Assembly (NCBI GenBank): GCA_030248215.1
Contig: JASANG010003003.1
Location: forward strand, 62,001 to 126,000
Source: Enoplolaimus lenunculus
Lineage: Eukaryota > Nematoda > Enoplea > Enoplida > Thoracostomopsidae
Length of the DNA: 64,000 nt
Direction: 5' to 3'
Both the position numbers and the translations under genes were made by a program. The notes beneath the pieces are model-generated. The model saw only the letters and a list, made by a program, of their open reading frames with translations. It was not told the DNA's origin and made no database searches. The number at the start of each line of letters is the position of its first letter. Position 1 is the stretch's first letter. Of the stretch, positions 24,401 to 33,459 are shown piece by piece.

Positions 24401-27400
24401 CAGGAAAATGGACAGCGTCTGTTGAAGTGAACCAAAGTTTGAACTTTTCTCTTCCACATGTGGTTTGCGCAGGCCTATTATTATTATCTCTGTTGGCAAT
24501 TTGAAATCTTGAATTATATGTTTAACATCATCCAGTCGGATTCTGGTGAGATTCACATCAGTTGACTGACATTTTATCATCGATTTTCAGCTGACCAACA
24601 ACAACGCTCCATTTTCATTGATCATTCGCGGCCAATCTGAACTGCGATTACGAATCAAAATGCTCCAAGACAACCTTGAAGACGAACACAGCTTTTCGTT
24701 ACATCCTGGACTACAAGAACTGCCCAGTGAACGACCAATTGCTGGCTCTCGAGTTGTAATCGAGGTAAATTTCAGGGACGGACGTGCACACAGGGGACTA
24801 GGTATTTCATAATGTTATATCCAAAAATAGTCGCATTTTAGATTTTCAAAACAAATGAATTGTTAAATTGGCCCTTGGCATAAGCTTAGCTTTTGATTTA
24901 GGCTTAGGGTTTGATTCAGGCCTACATTTGATTTAGGCTTAGGCTTAGTTGACAGGCCCCGTATAGTTAACATGGGCTGTTTAAAGTTTAAAGCGAGAAA
25001 TTTTGTTCCCTTAATATTTTTTCGAACACTAATAATATTTCTTCAACTTTCCGCCCAAAGTTTGTAATTTTCAACTAGGTTTGTGAAAATAGTTCCAAAA
25101 ATCTTGATAGCTTTTAGCGCGAATATAATACATTGCATGAGCATTTTGAATGCGCACTTGTTACTAAATATTAAGTATTTGAACTTACAAAGCACACAGC
25201 TCCAATGACGTTGCGACCGGAGAAGAATATTTGCCGCCGGTCTGCTGAATTTTGAAATGTCTCGCTACTTACTTTCATAGAAGTATGGTGAAAGATTTAC
25301 GAAGCTTCTATAATATATACATATATATGTATGTATATATTGTTTAGTTTGATAATTTTGACTCTGTCCTATAATGTTTGAACCATGATCTGTAATTTCT
25401 GTGTGTTTGATTTTGTAAAACTGTTAACAACTTGACGGAACTTTTGGCGTCGCCGAGGTTTACCTTCATTCATTTCGCTGGTGCGATCTTTGATGACGGC
25501 TGGCATCTTTAATCTGGCCTAGCCTCGTTTAGTTTACGGACATACCGGCCAAAATACTGCGGTGCCTAGCCCCTATCTGAACCGTCCACTTTGTTGCTCA
25601 GTTTTGTGAAAAATCAAAGCTAAATTTTCGTGTTAGTATTTTATAAAGTATATCACAGAAAATGCGTCTGGCTTCTTGCACAAGGGCGTACGGAAATAGA
25701 CCACGGGATTGGTCTTTCCACCGGAGCGTCAAAAATGCCAAAATTTTTAAAATGGCGTTTGGCTTCTCAATCGCTTTGTTTGCAAGTTTTCGTTCACTAT
25801 ATATTCTAAGTTCCCCATTAGGAACAGGTGAATCTGCCACCGCCGTTACTGTAGCCGTGCGCCTTATACGATGTATATTCTGTACATCTTTTAACACTCT
25901 GTCTTGTGTTTGCCCCAACCTGAGTTACAATTTACTTCCGCTGTTAAGATTTAATTTTCGGATTTGACCCTAATTCAACGTTAACTAAAATGTTTTTGAG
26001 GCAGAGATCAATTCTGTTTACAAATGAGCGGTAATTAAACAAAAATAGCAACATTTGTATCGAAAACGATTTAAATCTTCCGGCAAACACCTGAAGGAAC
26101 CTTAACATTTTTGACTAATACGTTAGTAAGAAAATAACTATTCAAAAGTAAAAAACCAAAAATTGTTTAGTTTAAGAAAATACTTGAATTGATCACATAG
26201 CTATATTATTTTGAAATTTCAGATATCCGCCCGTTCCGCGCTCACCGACGCTACGCCGATATTTTTCCAGTTTCGAGACGAAGGTTCGAATCTTCTCAGC
26301 CAGCATCGGATTTCACAATCACAAATGATTGGAAACAAATATTATGCGGACGCCAGCATTCCACAGAAACCGTTTTATATTCGAGTATTCGGGTGAGTTA
26401 ACACCGTAATGGACCAAATTTCACACACAGCATACACACTGTACAATAAACGTATCGCTGGACTGTACGTTTCTTGTCGTGAAGTTGCCTGTCCCCCAGC
26501 CAACGTTTGCTTCAGAATCATTTTGAACATTTTTTGCAAATTTTTCACATGACCTCGCCTGATTATTCTATACTAAAATTTGAATTATATATTAAAATAT
26601 ATTAAAGTTTAAGGATCTTAAGACACCGTCTAGGACCAAAAATGTTTTGTCTTCCACTAAGTATAGCCCAACTATATTAAACATACAGCACATATGCTCA
26701 AGTAATACTGTATATAGTGTAATTGCCGGTAACGTTGTCGACATATATTCGACGATAAAAGCCATTGCAGAAACTGGCTGCGCAGCGCAGTGAAAGAGCG
26801 TCAGTGTTATGATCTGTCTGATGTAACTTCGACTTGAACTCTGGTTCAGAAGTTTCAACGTATCCAGCCGCGTAACAACGAATTGTTCGCAGACGATATC
26901 AACATTTTTAGGGGGCACGAATAATTTTCCTAAACATAGAATTGTTTTAATGTCAAAAACAATTCTCGGCAAGGGGAATAGGTGTGTCGGTCGCACAGGG
27001 ACACAGCTCCTCGGCGATCAAACGTCGGCGAATAAATGCGCGGCTCTATTCCTATCGAGTACTAGACTAACATCCTGAATAGTAACTGTTTTTGCTTCAG
27101 CCTTGATTCAAAAGATCAACAATTTGTCCGCACTGATCCCCGGCTGTTTCAACCGTCAACCGTTGAAATTTCAACTGAACCGGTCCGAAAATTGAAAAAA
27201 TTATTCGAGCAAACGTTGTTCAAAATTCGGTTTGTCATCACAAATTTTGGACCACGAAATTCGTTTAAAATCGACGTCACAGATTCACGAGGTTTGCTTG
27301 AATCGTACAAACCTAAAGCGGCTACTATTTCGACTAAGGCTACTGCGAGGGGGATAATTGTCCTCCGAGGCCCTAAGGAAGGGTCGCCGCTTGCTATGGT

Positions 27401-27491
27401 AACTGATATTGGGATTACGGTGGTTGGCGATGGATCTGAGTTACATTCGAATACAATTAGCCTTAATGCAGATGTTTCAGATTTAGATTGA
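15186..27491 (+). CDS. VWA7: VWA7-like secreted von Willebrand factor A domain protein, 14 exons
   Basis: Chained exons: 15186-15419, 15938-16200, 16581-16771, 17407-17526, 18145-18323, 19100-19276, 19423-19464, 19690-19797, 20459-20753, 21205-21383, 24310-24426, 24591-24764, 26223-26392, 27101-27491. All junction phases agree and the sum is 879 residues plus stop, close to vertebrate VWA7 (about 890). Order: signal peptide (1-19), helical N-terminal region with HPLQDFYSHTNWIELG at the exon 2/3 join, a KCSHGG motif followed by GGINKD (exon 5), a VWA domain (about 330-540), then beta-rich segments of Ig-like character to the end. Vertebrate VWA7 is an extracellular protein of poorly known role. 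The MIDAS loop reads D-V-C-P-S, with Cys in the usual Ser/Thr place. The end of exon 1 (weak GTCGGA donor) and the 42-nt exon are the least certain parts. Introns carry MITEs; the longest runs from 21384 to 24309. Confidence 0.85.
15938..16771 (+). CDS. VWA7: VWA7-like exons 2 and 3: N-terminal helical region
   Basis: Exon 2 (15938-16200) follows TATCCTATTTTAG and ends at GTATGT in phase 2. Exon 3 (16581-16771) follows TTTTTATAG and ends at GTAAAC in phase 1. Across the join the protein reads HPLQDFYSHTNWIELG, a strongly conserved piece of the VWA7 family. Exon 3 then carries a C-x2-C pair (ERTCFNC), also found in the family at this point. Confidence 0.88.
17407..18323 (+). CDS. VWA7: VWA7-like exons 4 and 5: KCSHGG / GGINKD region
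   Basis: Exon 4 (17407-17526) follows GCTGTTTAG and ends at GTGAGC; it encodes LTSGYYTDQ. Exon 5 (18145-18323) follows TGAATTTCAG and ends at GTACGT in phase 0; it encodes VGKCSHGG, then FATGGINKD, then FSPHDYHHEEAAQMA. These are VWA7 signature stretches directly ahead of the VWA domain. The intron between them holds a TA-flanked-type MITE copy (17690-18037). Confidence 0.88.
17690..18037. repeat. TA-type MITE copy in VWA7-like intron 4
   Basis: Carries GACTGATATTTATTTGGCCT at the left and CTCTTATTCGGGTCAATACAG at the right. The left terminal 20 bases are missing. Confidence 0.7.
18362..18545. repeat. GC-rich element, related to the GCCGTCCG family
   Basis: CCACGGCCGGCAACATTCAG, GATGCCGTCCGTCGCCGCC and CGTCAGGCGGCATTTGTGG; inverted order suggests TIRs. 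Lies in a VWA7-like intron. Confidence 0.5.
18945..19032. repeat. TTAGGC-type MITE fragment with four clean hexamers
   Basis: TGCTTAGGCTTAGGCTTAGG followed by AATACGCTTAATCTTC and a final AACATTGGCC. The left end is lost. It lies about 70 nt before the VWA-domain exon. Confidence 0.65.
19100..19276 (+). CDS. VWA7: VWA7-like exon 6: start of the VWA domain with altered MIDAS loop
   Basis: The exon follows TGGTCACAG; an alternative acceptor 9 nt later is in frame. It encodes FLQLVPGPSVAFAVD, then VCPSM, then a helix, and FIIVPF as the second VWA strand. In VWA domains the first metal-site loop is D-x-S-x-S, and in vertebrate VWA7 it is DTTGS. Here it is D-V-C-P-S, so one metal-ligand hydroxyl is replaced by a thiol. 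The donor chosen is GTATTC at 19277 (phase 0). Confidence 0.75.
19423..19464 (+). CDS. VWA7: Candidate 42-nt VWA7-like exon
   Basis: A 42-nt phase 0-0 piece lies between TTTTTCTTTAG and GTAAACG. It encodes QKFPEDIYSCITSL. Joined to the next exon it gives ITSLAGNPEIGSS, which resembles the VWA-domain place where family members have a Leu-rich helix followed by a Gly-rich turn with a P-E pair. Without this exon the helix would be missing. The call rests on phase, splice signals and fold expectation only. Confidence 0.55.
19690..21383 (+). CDS. VWA7: VWA7-like exons 8-10: rest of the VWA domain
   Basis: Exon 19690-19797 follows TTTTTCCTAG and ends at CAG/GTTTGT. Exon 20459-20753 follows ATAATTAAG and ends at GTATGT in phase 1. 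Exon 21205-21383 follows ATATTTCAG and ends at GAG/GTTTAT. The middle exon carries ALYATTDGLPSD, a VWA strand with the TDG turn, and SIQAIANGNGGG, equivalent to the family's A-x-A-S-G-G stretch. The third exon passes into the first beta domain after the VWA fold. Confidence 0.83.
20096..20231. repeat. TTAGGC-type MITE copy, short interior
   Basis: Begins GGGCCTATGTAAAGATCAG and ends CTGCTCTTTACATTGGCC, with only two or three hexamers left inside. It lies in a VWA7-like intron. Confidence 0.8.
23205..23332. repeat. GC-rich MITE copy (GGGTTGCACTATA end)
   Basis: GGGTTGCACTATATGTAGGT, GACGCCGCCGCGCTAC, CGCGCAGCGGCG, ending AAGTATAGCTACACC. Same build as the 43.4 kb element. Confidence 0.65.
23521..23625. 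repeat. ACCCGCGG-family copy
   Basis: AATCAGAGGTGTAAGTGGG, ACCCGCGCCGCGCTTTACTT and CCCGCGGGTATATCCGCGC, in the family order. Confidence 0.7.
24160..24275. repeat. ACCCGCGG-family copy next to a VWA7-like exon
   Basis: TTTTTACCCGAGCTTTGAAA, CTTTACCCTCAGGTATACC and GATAGCGTGTAGCTCTGAGC. It ends about 35 nt before the exon at 24310. Confidence 0.65.
24310..24764 (+). CDS. VWA7: VWA7-like exons 11 and 12: beta domain
   Basis: Exon 24310-24426 follows TATTTAACAG and ends at GAA/GTGAAC. Exon 24591-24764 follows CGATTTTCAG and ends at GAG/GTAAAT. Both are phase 0-0. The first encodes DPNGNIFDD and later DVKTPGKWTASVE, matching the P-x-x-G-x-W strand that follows the VWA domain in the family. The second has the beta alternation of an Ig-like or carboxypeptidase-regulatory-like domain. 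Confidence 0.83.
24870..24977. repeat. TTAGGC-type MITE copy, truncated
   Basis: Begins GGCCCTTGGCATAAGC, has several TTTAGGCTTAGG units and ends AACATGGGCTG. Lies in a VWA7-like intron. Confidence 0.65.
26223..27491 (+). CDS. VWA7: VWA7-like exons 13 and 14: C-terminus
   Basis: Exon 26223-26392 follows TGAAATTTCAG and ends at GTGAGT in phase 2. Exon 27101-27491 follows TTTTTGCTTCAG and runs to the TGA at 27489-27491. It encodes RFVITNFGPRNSF and ends SLNADVSDLD. No transmembrane segment or GPI-type tail is seen. I find no AATAAA just after the stop; a TTAGGC-type repeat starts 40 nt downstream. Confidence 0.85.
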
Positions 27492-27530
27492 TATATTGAA
27501 TTTTGTTGTATGATTGAAATAGCTAAAATG

Positions 27531-27880
27531 GGCCAAGTATAAGCATTTTCCTAACCTGAAGTCTAAGCCTCAGTGTAAGTATAAGCTTATTCCTAAGCCT
27601 ATGCATAAGTCTCAATGTAAATATAAGCCTATTACTAAGCCACAGCCTAAGCTTAAGCAAAAAATAGCCTGGGCCAAGTATAAGCATACTTCTAACCTGA
27701 CGCTTAAGCCTCAGTGTAAAAGTATATAAGCCTATTCCTAAGCATATGCATAAGTCTCAGTGCAAATATAAGGCTATTGCTAAGCCACAGCCTAAGCTTA
27801 AGCAAAAAATAGCCTAAAGTTTAAGTTTAACTCTATTACAGTACTCCGGAAAACCGACACGCCCCTGATTTTTGCATGGG
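27531..27880. repeat. TTAGGC-type MITE with its interior duplicated in tandem
   Basis: The interior occurs twice with a period of 141 nt (27531-27671 and 27672-27815), each starting GGCCAAGTATAAGCAT and ending GCTTAAGCAAAAAATAGCCT. The family's right part (TTTAACTCTATTACAG ... TTTTTGCATGGG) follows. It lies just after the VWA7-like stop codon. Confidence 0.75.
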
Positions 27881-28753
27881 TACCAAAATTTTTAATGAAT
27901 GGTGTAAACTTGTAACAGGGTACGTTGTGACCAGTGCAGTCTTGGCAATAATTGAAATTGTCCTAGTTGTTTTTGAATTTCTAAAAATATGTGGCATTCA
28001 GTATTTTTATGCTCAATTAATTACAGAATGTATGATATGGCAGTAGAGAATTTTAAGTTAAAAATACTGCAGAAATCTAAAAAGTTTATAAAATTGCAGT
28101 TTATGAATTGCCATTGAATTGTTCGCCATGTGAGAGTCATTAATTATAATTGTAAGAAATAGACGCGATACTATGAAACAAATATATACATAACTTATAG
28201 AAAGTCCGAATTTCTTAAAATCCTGTCGCCAAAAGTTGCGGGTAAAATTACAGTCGTAAAGGCCCCAATTTTGGGATATATACTCAAATCGGTCAAAATT
28301 TTAATTTTCCCACAATCTCTTTTCGCCAAACGATTATAACCCAAAATTGCGAACACCGTCCAAGTGTATGATTATGTGCGGAAAAAGACGTCAAACGTGC
28401 GTTTTGAAATTCGTCAAATTTTAGAATTAACTATCAAAAATTATGAATAGAAAAACGAAAACATTTGCGAAAAATAATCAGCCTGCTTACCTTGCAAAGA
28501 TCAGTTGTGTTAATATTCACCCCTGCTTCATATAGTACAATCGGAAGCTTAAATTTTCAACTGTAATAAAGCAAAACAATACACAGATTATCGCGAGCGG
28601 CTCCGCGCAATTACAGTACCACCATACCTATTATGTAATGTGTTTACCATCGCCGCTTGAAAATAAGAGCATGACAGTCGAACCAGTGGAAGCTCTCGCG
28701 TCTTGGACCACAATTAAAGATGCGAATACGCATGATATAAGCTAAACATTGTA

Positions 28754-29185
28754 CTGTAGTGACCCGAATAAGAGGGGGACTGATATTTATTCGGCCTCTC
28801 CAGAGGGTACCTCCCCGGTTATTAGGTTACGGACTGTTACTTATTTTCAACCCGCTTTCTGCCACCCTTCATTACTGATATTTATCCGGTATTGCAGCTA
28901 TTCGTTGAATTTTAAACGTTTTTTGCCTTGCATCAAAAGCTTGAACGATAATGCAAGGTTATACTTCGGAATATACTTTCAAAACTAAAGAACGATTTAC
29001 AGTTTTGAATTCAGCTTTATTTGGTCCTGGAATCATTTATGCGCTACAATTACGAGTAATTGACATTTATGGACTCTAATTAGGGTTTCGGGACTCTATC
29101 CGCGTACGGACACTTATTAGGGATACGGACTCCTATTGATTGGGACTCAAAATGAGGACCCCCTCTTATTCGGGTAGCTACAGTA
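28754..29185. repeat. Tc1/mariner-type MITE flanked by TA, best copy
   Basis: 432-bp element with ends CTGTAGTGACCCGAATAAGA and CTCTTATTCGGGTAGCTACAG, flanked by TA on both sides (28752-28753, 29186-29187). It has no long open frame. Subterminal CGGCCTCTCCAGAGGGTACC marks the left end. A TA target and CTGTAG-type ends suit the Tc1/mariner superfamily; this is inference, since no transposase is present. Confidence 0.8.
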
Positions 29186-29220
29186 CATTTTCGATAGTTC
29201 ATGAACCGGTTCGTTGGAAG

Positions 29221-29422
29221 GGCCCATGTATAGAACAGGGCCTTATCGTTTTCCGGAGGGGCTATAATAGAGTCAGTTTAAGTTTTAGACTAATGTTTTT
29301 GCTTAGGCTTAGGCTTAGGCTTAGGAATGGGCTCATCTAGGCGCTTAGGTTTGGCTTAGGCTTAGGCTTAGGCTTAGGAATATGCTTATACTACTGTTCC
29401 GGCCCTGTTCTACACATGAGCC
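29221..29422. repeat. TTAGGC-bearing MITE, best copy
   Basis: Terminal inverted repeats: GGCCCATGTATAGAACAGGG on the left and GGCCCTGTTCTACACATGAG on the right. Between them come a short unique stretch (TAATAGAGTCAGTTTAAG, TTTTTGCTTAGG) and two blocks of tandem CTTAGG/TTAGGC hexamers. No open frame. This copy is the type for the family. Confidence 0.85.
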
Positions 29423-29894
29423 GTTAGAAGTATACTCTATGTGTGAAGGAATTACAATACTATAAAACAAATATTCAATCCAGAGTTTGTTTTGATTCAA
29501 ATAGCGGTGTTTCAGCGAAATCCTCCGATTTCGAATATTTATCCAAATTTAGCATCGTTGGTGACGTGACTTGAAATCGAAAACAAGTATTGTCAGTAGT
29601 ACAAACGTCAATAGTCCTGAAATATGTTTTAGTTTCAGAATTCTCAAATTTGTGTAGCACTTACTTTATTATTCTGTTGTCGATAAATATTAGTAATGCG
29701 TTGTAATGTTTTTATGCAGATATATTATATCTTGCTATTTAAAACGCAATAATCAATCAACCAAACAAATCAACCGGACAAACGAACCAGATATGCCAAT
29801 TAAACAAAACAATAAACGCAACCAATATAAAAACAAACACGCACACACAAACAAAAACAACCCAAATGCAGAAGACAAAGAACAAATTTTAAGG

Positions 29895-30008
29895 AAGAAA
29901 CAAACCTGACAGACAAACAAACAAACAAACTAACTAACTAACTAACAAACAAACAAAGGACAAACAAAAAACCGATCCAGTTGTAACAAACAAACAAACA
30001 AACAAACC
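29895..30008. repeat. (CAAA)n / (CTAA)n tract
   Basis: Tandem ACAAAC and AACTAACT units at the 3' end of the membrane-protein gene. They form the last codons of the open frame there, which makes that protein end doubtful. Confidence 0.8.
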
Positions 30009-31052
30009 AACTTTGATTTGTGCTTTTGCCACGAGTCACGAGCCAAAGCTGATTTTGATTTGATCAGTTGTGGAGTTGGCGATGGCGGACTGAGTAGGTC
30101 AATTGAAGGCCGAGGAGACACCGGCGTCGGCGGGGTACTCTGTCCGCTGGTATAATCAAACGAGCTGTGGCCCGCGTCGCCAGTCCAACATAAGTCTGTC
30201 TGAACGGCGCTTGATCGACGATTACGGACCGGAATGCGGGCTAAGCCGGTCTAAAATTGGTGTTAAATTGTTCATCGGATGCTCAAAATGTAAAAATTTG
30301 TAAACCTGTCAAAAAATAAAATACAACAAAATAACAAACAATGCTAATCGGTCATCAATTAGGTATGTCTTCCGTTTAGGCTATTTTTTGCTTAGGCTTA
30401 GACTCAGGCTTAGAATAAACATTTAGTTTAACGCTTAAGCTTAGACTTAGGCCTAGGAAGACGATTAATTTTGAGTTACGGCTATAACATTGGCCCCGGC
30501 TGGTATTTACATGGAATAATAACTAAAATGGTCCAAATGATGATTTGCTTATGGCAAATTGATTGACAATAAAGAAATTATTTCAGGTTGACGGACATGC
30601 GTGTCTCTAACCTGTAATTGTCCAATCCGAATCAAGTGTGCACACATCTGTTTCTTGAGCATCGATCTGATTCGCGGACAGCTCGCGTCGTTTGTTTGAT
30701 TTTGATCACTTCCGTCAGCAAAAGTATTTCGACCAATCCCAAGGCCGTACTCATCCCCTGCCCAGACTCTACGCCCAGGCCTTATTCGGCCACGTTTAAC
30801 ACGGAAGGACTTTCGAAATAGGATGGCGGTGGTTACGAGCAGGTACATTACAACAATGCCTACTGTGTACATGAACGCGTTCCATTGTCTGGAATGCCGG
30901 AGTTCATCTTCTGGGGTCCCTAAAGTGGTATGGGGCGGCGTATAGTTTGCTGGAAGCTCAGATTGGAGACAGGACAATACTGCTGGATTTGAAATATTCA
31001 CAGATATGCCGTTTGTACAAGTGCATAGTGTGGAAGTAGGCGGTTGTTGCAT
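29942..31052 (-). CDS. Unrecognised single-pass membrane protein, two exons
   Basis: Exon 1 (30612-31052) encodes 147 residues: a Cys/Thr-rich N-terminus with possible N-glycosylation sites (NIS, NYT), then a membrane segment at about 61-81 (AFMYTVGIVVMYLLVTTAILF) followed at once by RKSFRVKRGRIRPGRR, which places the C-terminus in the cytosol. It ends at CAG/GTTAGA, phase 0. Exon 2 (29942-30250) opens after CCAATTTTAG in phase 0 and encodes a Ser/Pro-rich tail with STPPTPVSPRPSIDLLSPP. The frame then runs into a (CAAA)n tract before its stop, so the true end is uncertain. A 3' splice site (AATTTCAG) lies 21 nt before the ATG. Short length, N-glycosylation and one membrane span recall KCNE-type channel subunits, but the KCNE motif after the span is absent. 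Confidence 0.6.
30376..30500. repeat. TTAGGC-type MITE copy, partial
   Basis: TTTAGGCTATTTTTTGC, CTTAGGCTTAG units and a final TAACATTGGCC. It lies just downstream of exon 1 of the membrane-protein gene, inside its intron. Confidence 0.6.
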
Positions 31053-31254
31053 ATGAATAATTTTTGCTACACGCTGAAATTTAAACTAAGCCTAAACCTA
31101 AACCTAAAAAGCCATTGAGCCTAGTTTGGAAACAAGTTAAATTAGAAAAGTTTGCTGTGAAAGGCTGTTAGTGCAAGTAAACAGTATCGAAGATGAAGAT
31201 GCATAATTACTTTTTAACTAATCCCATCCTAAAGTCACGAAACATTCTATCTAT

Positions 31255-32415
31255 AGCTTACACACAAAATAAATTGTCTTAAATTCAAGAAATATTGTGT
31301 GAAATTTAAAACAATTATGTCTTAATACGGACTCCAGACATATATGTCTCGAATTATAAGTTTCTGGAATTTTACAGAAATGTGTCTAACATTTTTAGAC
31401 TTTTAAAAGTCTAAAATTTAAGACTATGTTTCATGAACGATTAAGAAAAATGTTTCTAAAATACAAGACGAAAATTTGCCAGACAAACTAACTCCAAAAT
31501 TGGGGGGGTAAAACACAACTAAACGCCCTAATTTATAACCTAAGAATACGTCCAAGACGTAAAGTTAGGTTGAAGGTCCGCGAGCCCAACCCGAAATATC
31601 CTTGAAATTTGATTATTTATTTCCATCTTTACGAATATAGATGGAGCAACCTGTTTACATACATTAAAATCAGAAAATTATTTCTTGGATATAAGACAGC
31701 TCTTTCTCGAAAGAAAAGAATTTGTTCTAATATAATAACAATAGCAAATTCTTGAATATAAGAGATTTAACTTTTAACCATTTCAGACACAAATTTCTGA
31801 GCTATTTAAGGCTATTATTATGTCTTAAATACCAGACATTTATGTCTTGAAAATTGAAGACACATTTTTGAGTGCAAGTTCAAATCTAATCCAAAATCTA
31901 AATAGAAGCGTTGTTTAAGACAGAGAAAAGAAAAAATTTGATGTGGGCTTTAATAGTTTAGGCTTATTCTAAAGTATGGGCTTCCGTTAAGCAATTTCTC
32001 TGGCAAATCTGAAAAGTTTTTCTGTTATTTAAGACAATTTTTCTAAAAATAACAGGAAAACGTTTATTTTCAGACTTTACTTCAAATTTCATGAATTTTC
32101 TGTTATAACAGAAATATTTTTCAAGTACACCTTCGTAATTATATATGTTAAATATAAGAATTTTTTCTTAAATATCAGAAATATTATTTTGAGTGTATGC
32201 GCAATGCTAGATATAATTGCGATTCCAATTTGGTTTTAAGTTTTGAACTAGACTATTGAACTTTAAACCCTGACCAATGCTAAACAATCTCAGAAGTTTT
32301 AGAAATGAAAGTCTGGAATTTAAAACATATATGTCTTGAGTTTGTATTGAATATAATAGTATTAAATTTCAGACAATGTTTCTTGAATATCAGACAATTT
32401 GTTTTATGAGTGTGG
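31255..32415. repeat. Cluster of inverted repeats with TGTCTTAAATTTCAGACA motifs
   Basis: The motif pairs TGTCTT/AAGACA and AGACAT/ATGTCT recur many times over 1.2 kb. Candidate ends: ACACACAAAATAAATTGTCT at 31259 and AGACACATTTTTGAGTGC at 31859; further TTTTGAGTGTA-like ends at 32178 and 32390. It looks like two or three neighbouring or nested MITEs. No coding seen. Confidence 0.55.
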
Positions 32416-32987
32416 AGTATTAGGCTCATCTGGTCGAGTCGTCTCGAGTTCAAATTCAAGTTACAAATTTAAACTCAGATTAAATAGAAAATAGTCATCC
32501 GAGAAAGAGTTTCACGCATAAACATAAAGCCTTGAAACTGTGTCAAACATTGTTCAAAAAACAGCCATGGTTTTGCTTTATTAATTCACTTTAGGTTTTT
32601 GAGTCCCTTATTTGCCTCCAGAAATAACTCTCAGTTTAAGCCATTGTTCAAATTAAAAACCATTACAGGGATTTCGCAGTAAAATTATATTCATGTGTTA
32701 ATAGGTGTTTCAGCTTGTTTTTCAGTATACACGTAGTACTTAGGAGGCAAATATATATAGTCCAGGTTCATTTTTAGGTACTTACGACCAAATCAGCATA
32801 TAGGTTACAATACAAACGCGAAACATTTTATATATGCGGCCGTTTTACCCACACAGCGATTCTGACCTTGGCCAATGTTACTATAAAGACCGTCCCATTT
32901 CCCCGGGACAGAAATGTACCAGGAGTACCCGTCCCATTTTCCCGAGACAGCAATGTTCCAGGAGTACATTCCAAAAATATAATTGGG

Positions 32988-33288
32988 ACAGCGGGACAGT
33001 TGGGACAGATGAGACAGTGGGACAGATGGCACAATTGGGACAGCTGGGACAGTTGGGACAGTTGGGACAGATGGGACAGTTGGGACAGATGGGACAGTTG
33101 GAACAGTTGGAACACTTGGGACAGATGGGACAGATGGGACACTTGGGACAGTTGGGATATATGGACAGTTGGGACAGATGGGACAGCGGGACAGATGGGA
33201 CAGTTGGGACAGATGGGACACTTGGGACAGATGGGACAGTTGTGACAGATGGGACAGTTGGGACACTTGGGACAGATGGGACAGATAT
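32988..33288. repeat. 9-bp minisatellite (TTGGGACAG / ATGGGACAG)
   Basis: About 33 units of a 9-nt motif, mostly alternating TTGGGACAG and ATGGGACAG. The unit is a multiple of three, so both strands show long spurious frames. The array is followed directly by a TATATG tract. Confidence 0.9.
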
Positions 33289-33452
33289 ATATGTGTATAT
33301 ATGTATATATATAATATATATGTTTGTATATATGTGTATATATCTATATACATATATGTGTATATATTATATATACATATATACACATATATACATATAT
33401 ACATATATAATATATATGTATATATGTATATATGTATATAACATATATACCT
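33284..33452. repeat. (TATATG/TATACA)n microsatellite
   Basis: About 170 nt of TATATATGTATATATG-like repeats with palindromic stretches, joined to the 9-bp minisatellite. Confidence 0.9.
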
Positions 33453-33459
33453 ACGTAAA

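Noticed and set aside
25598-25967. Overlapping 101- and 106-codon frames on opposite strands in a VWA7-like intron
   Set aside because: No family recognised and both strands are open at once, which suggests chance or repeat sequence.
26592-26996. 134-codon minus-strand frame inside a VWA7-like intron
   Set aside because: No recognisable domain, no splice-supported partner, unusual composition; treated as chance.
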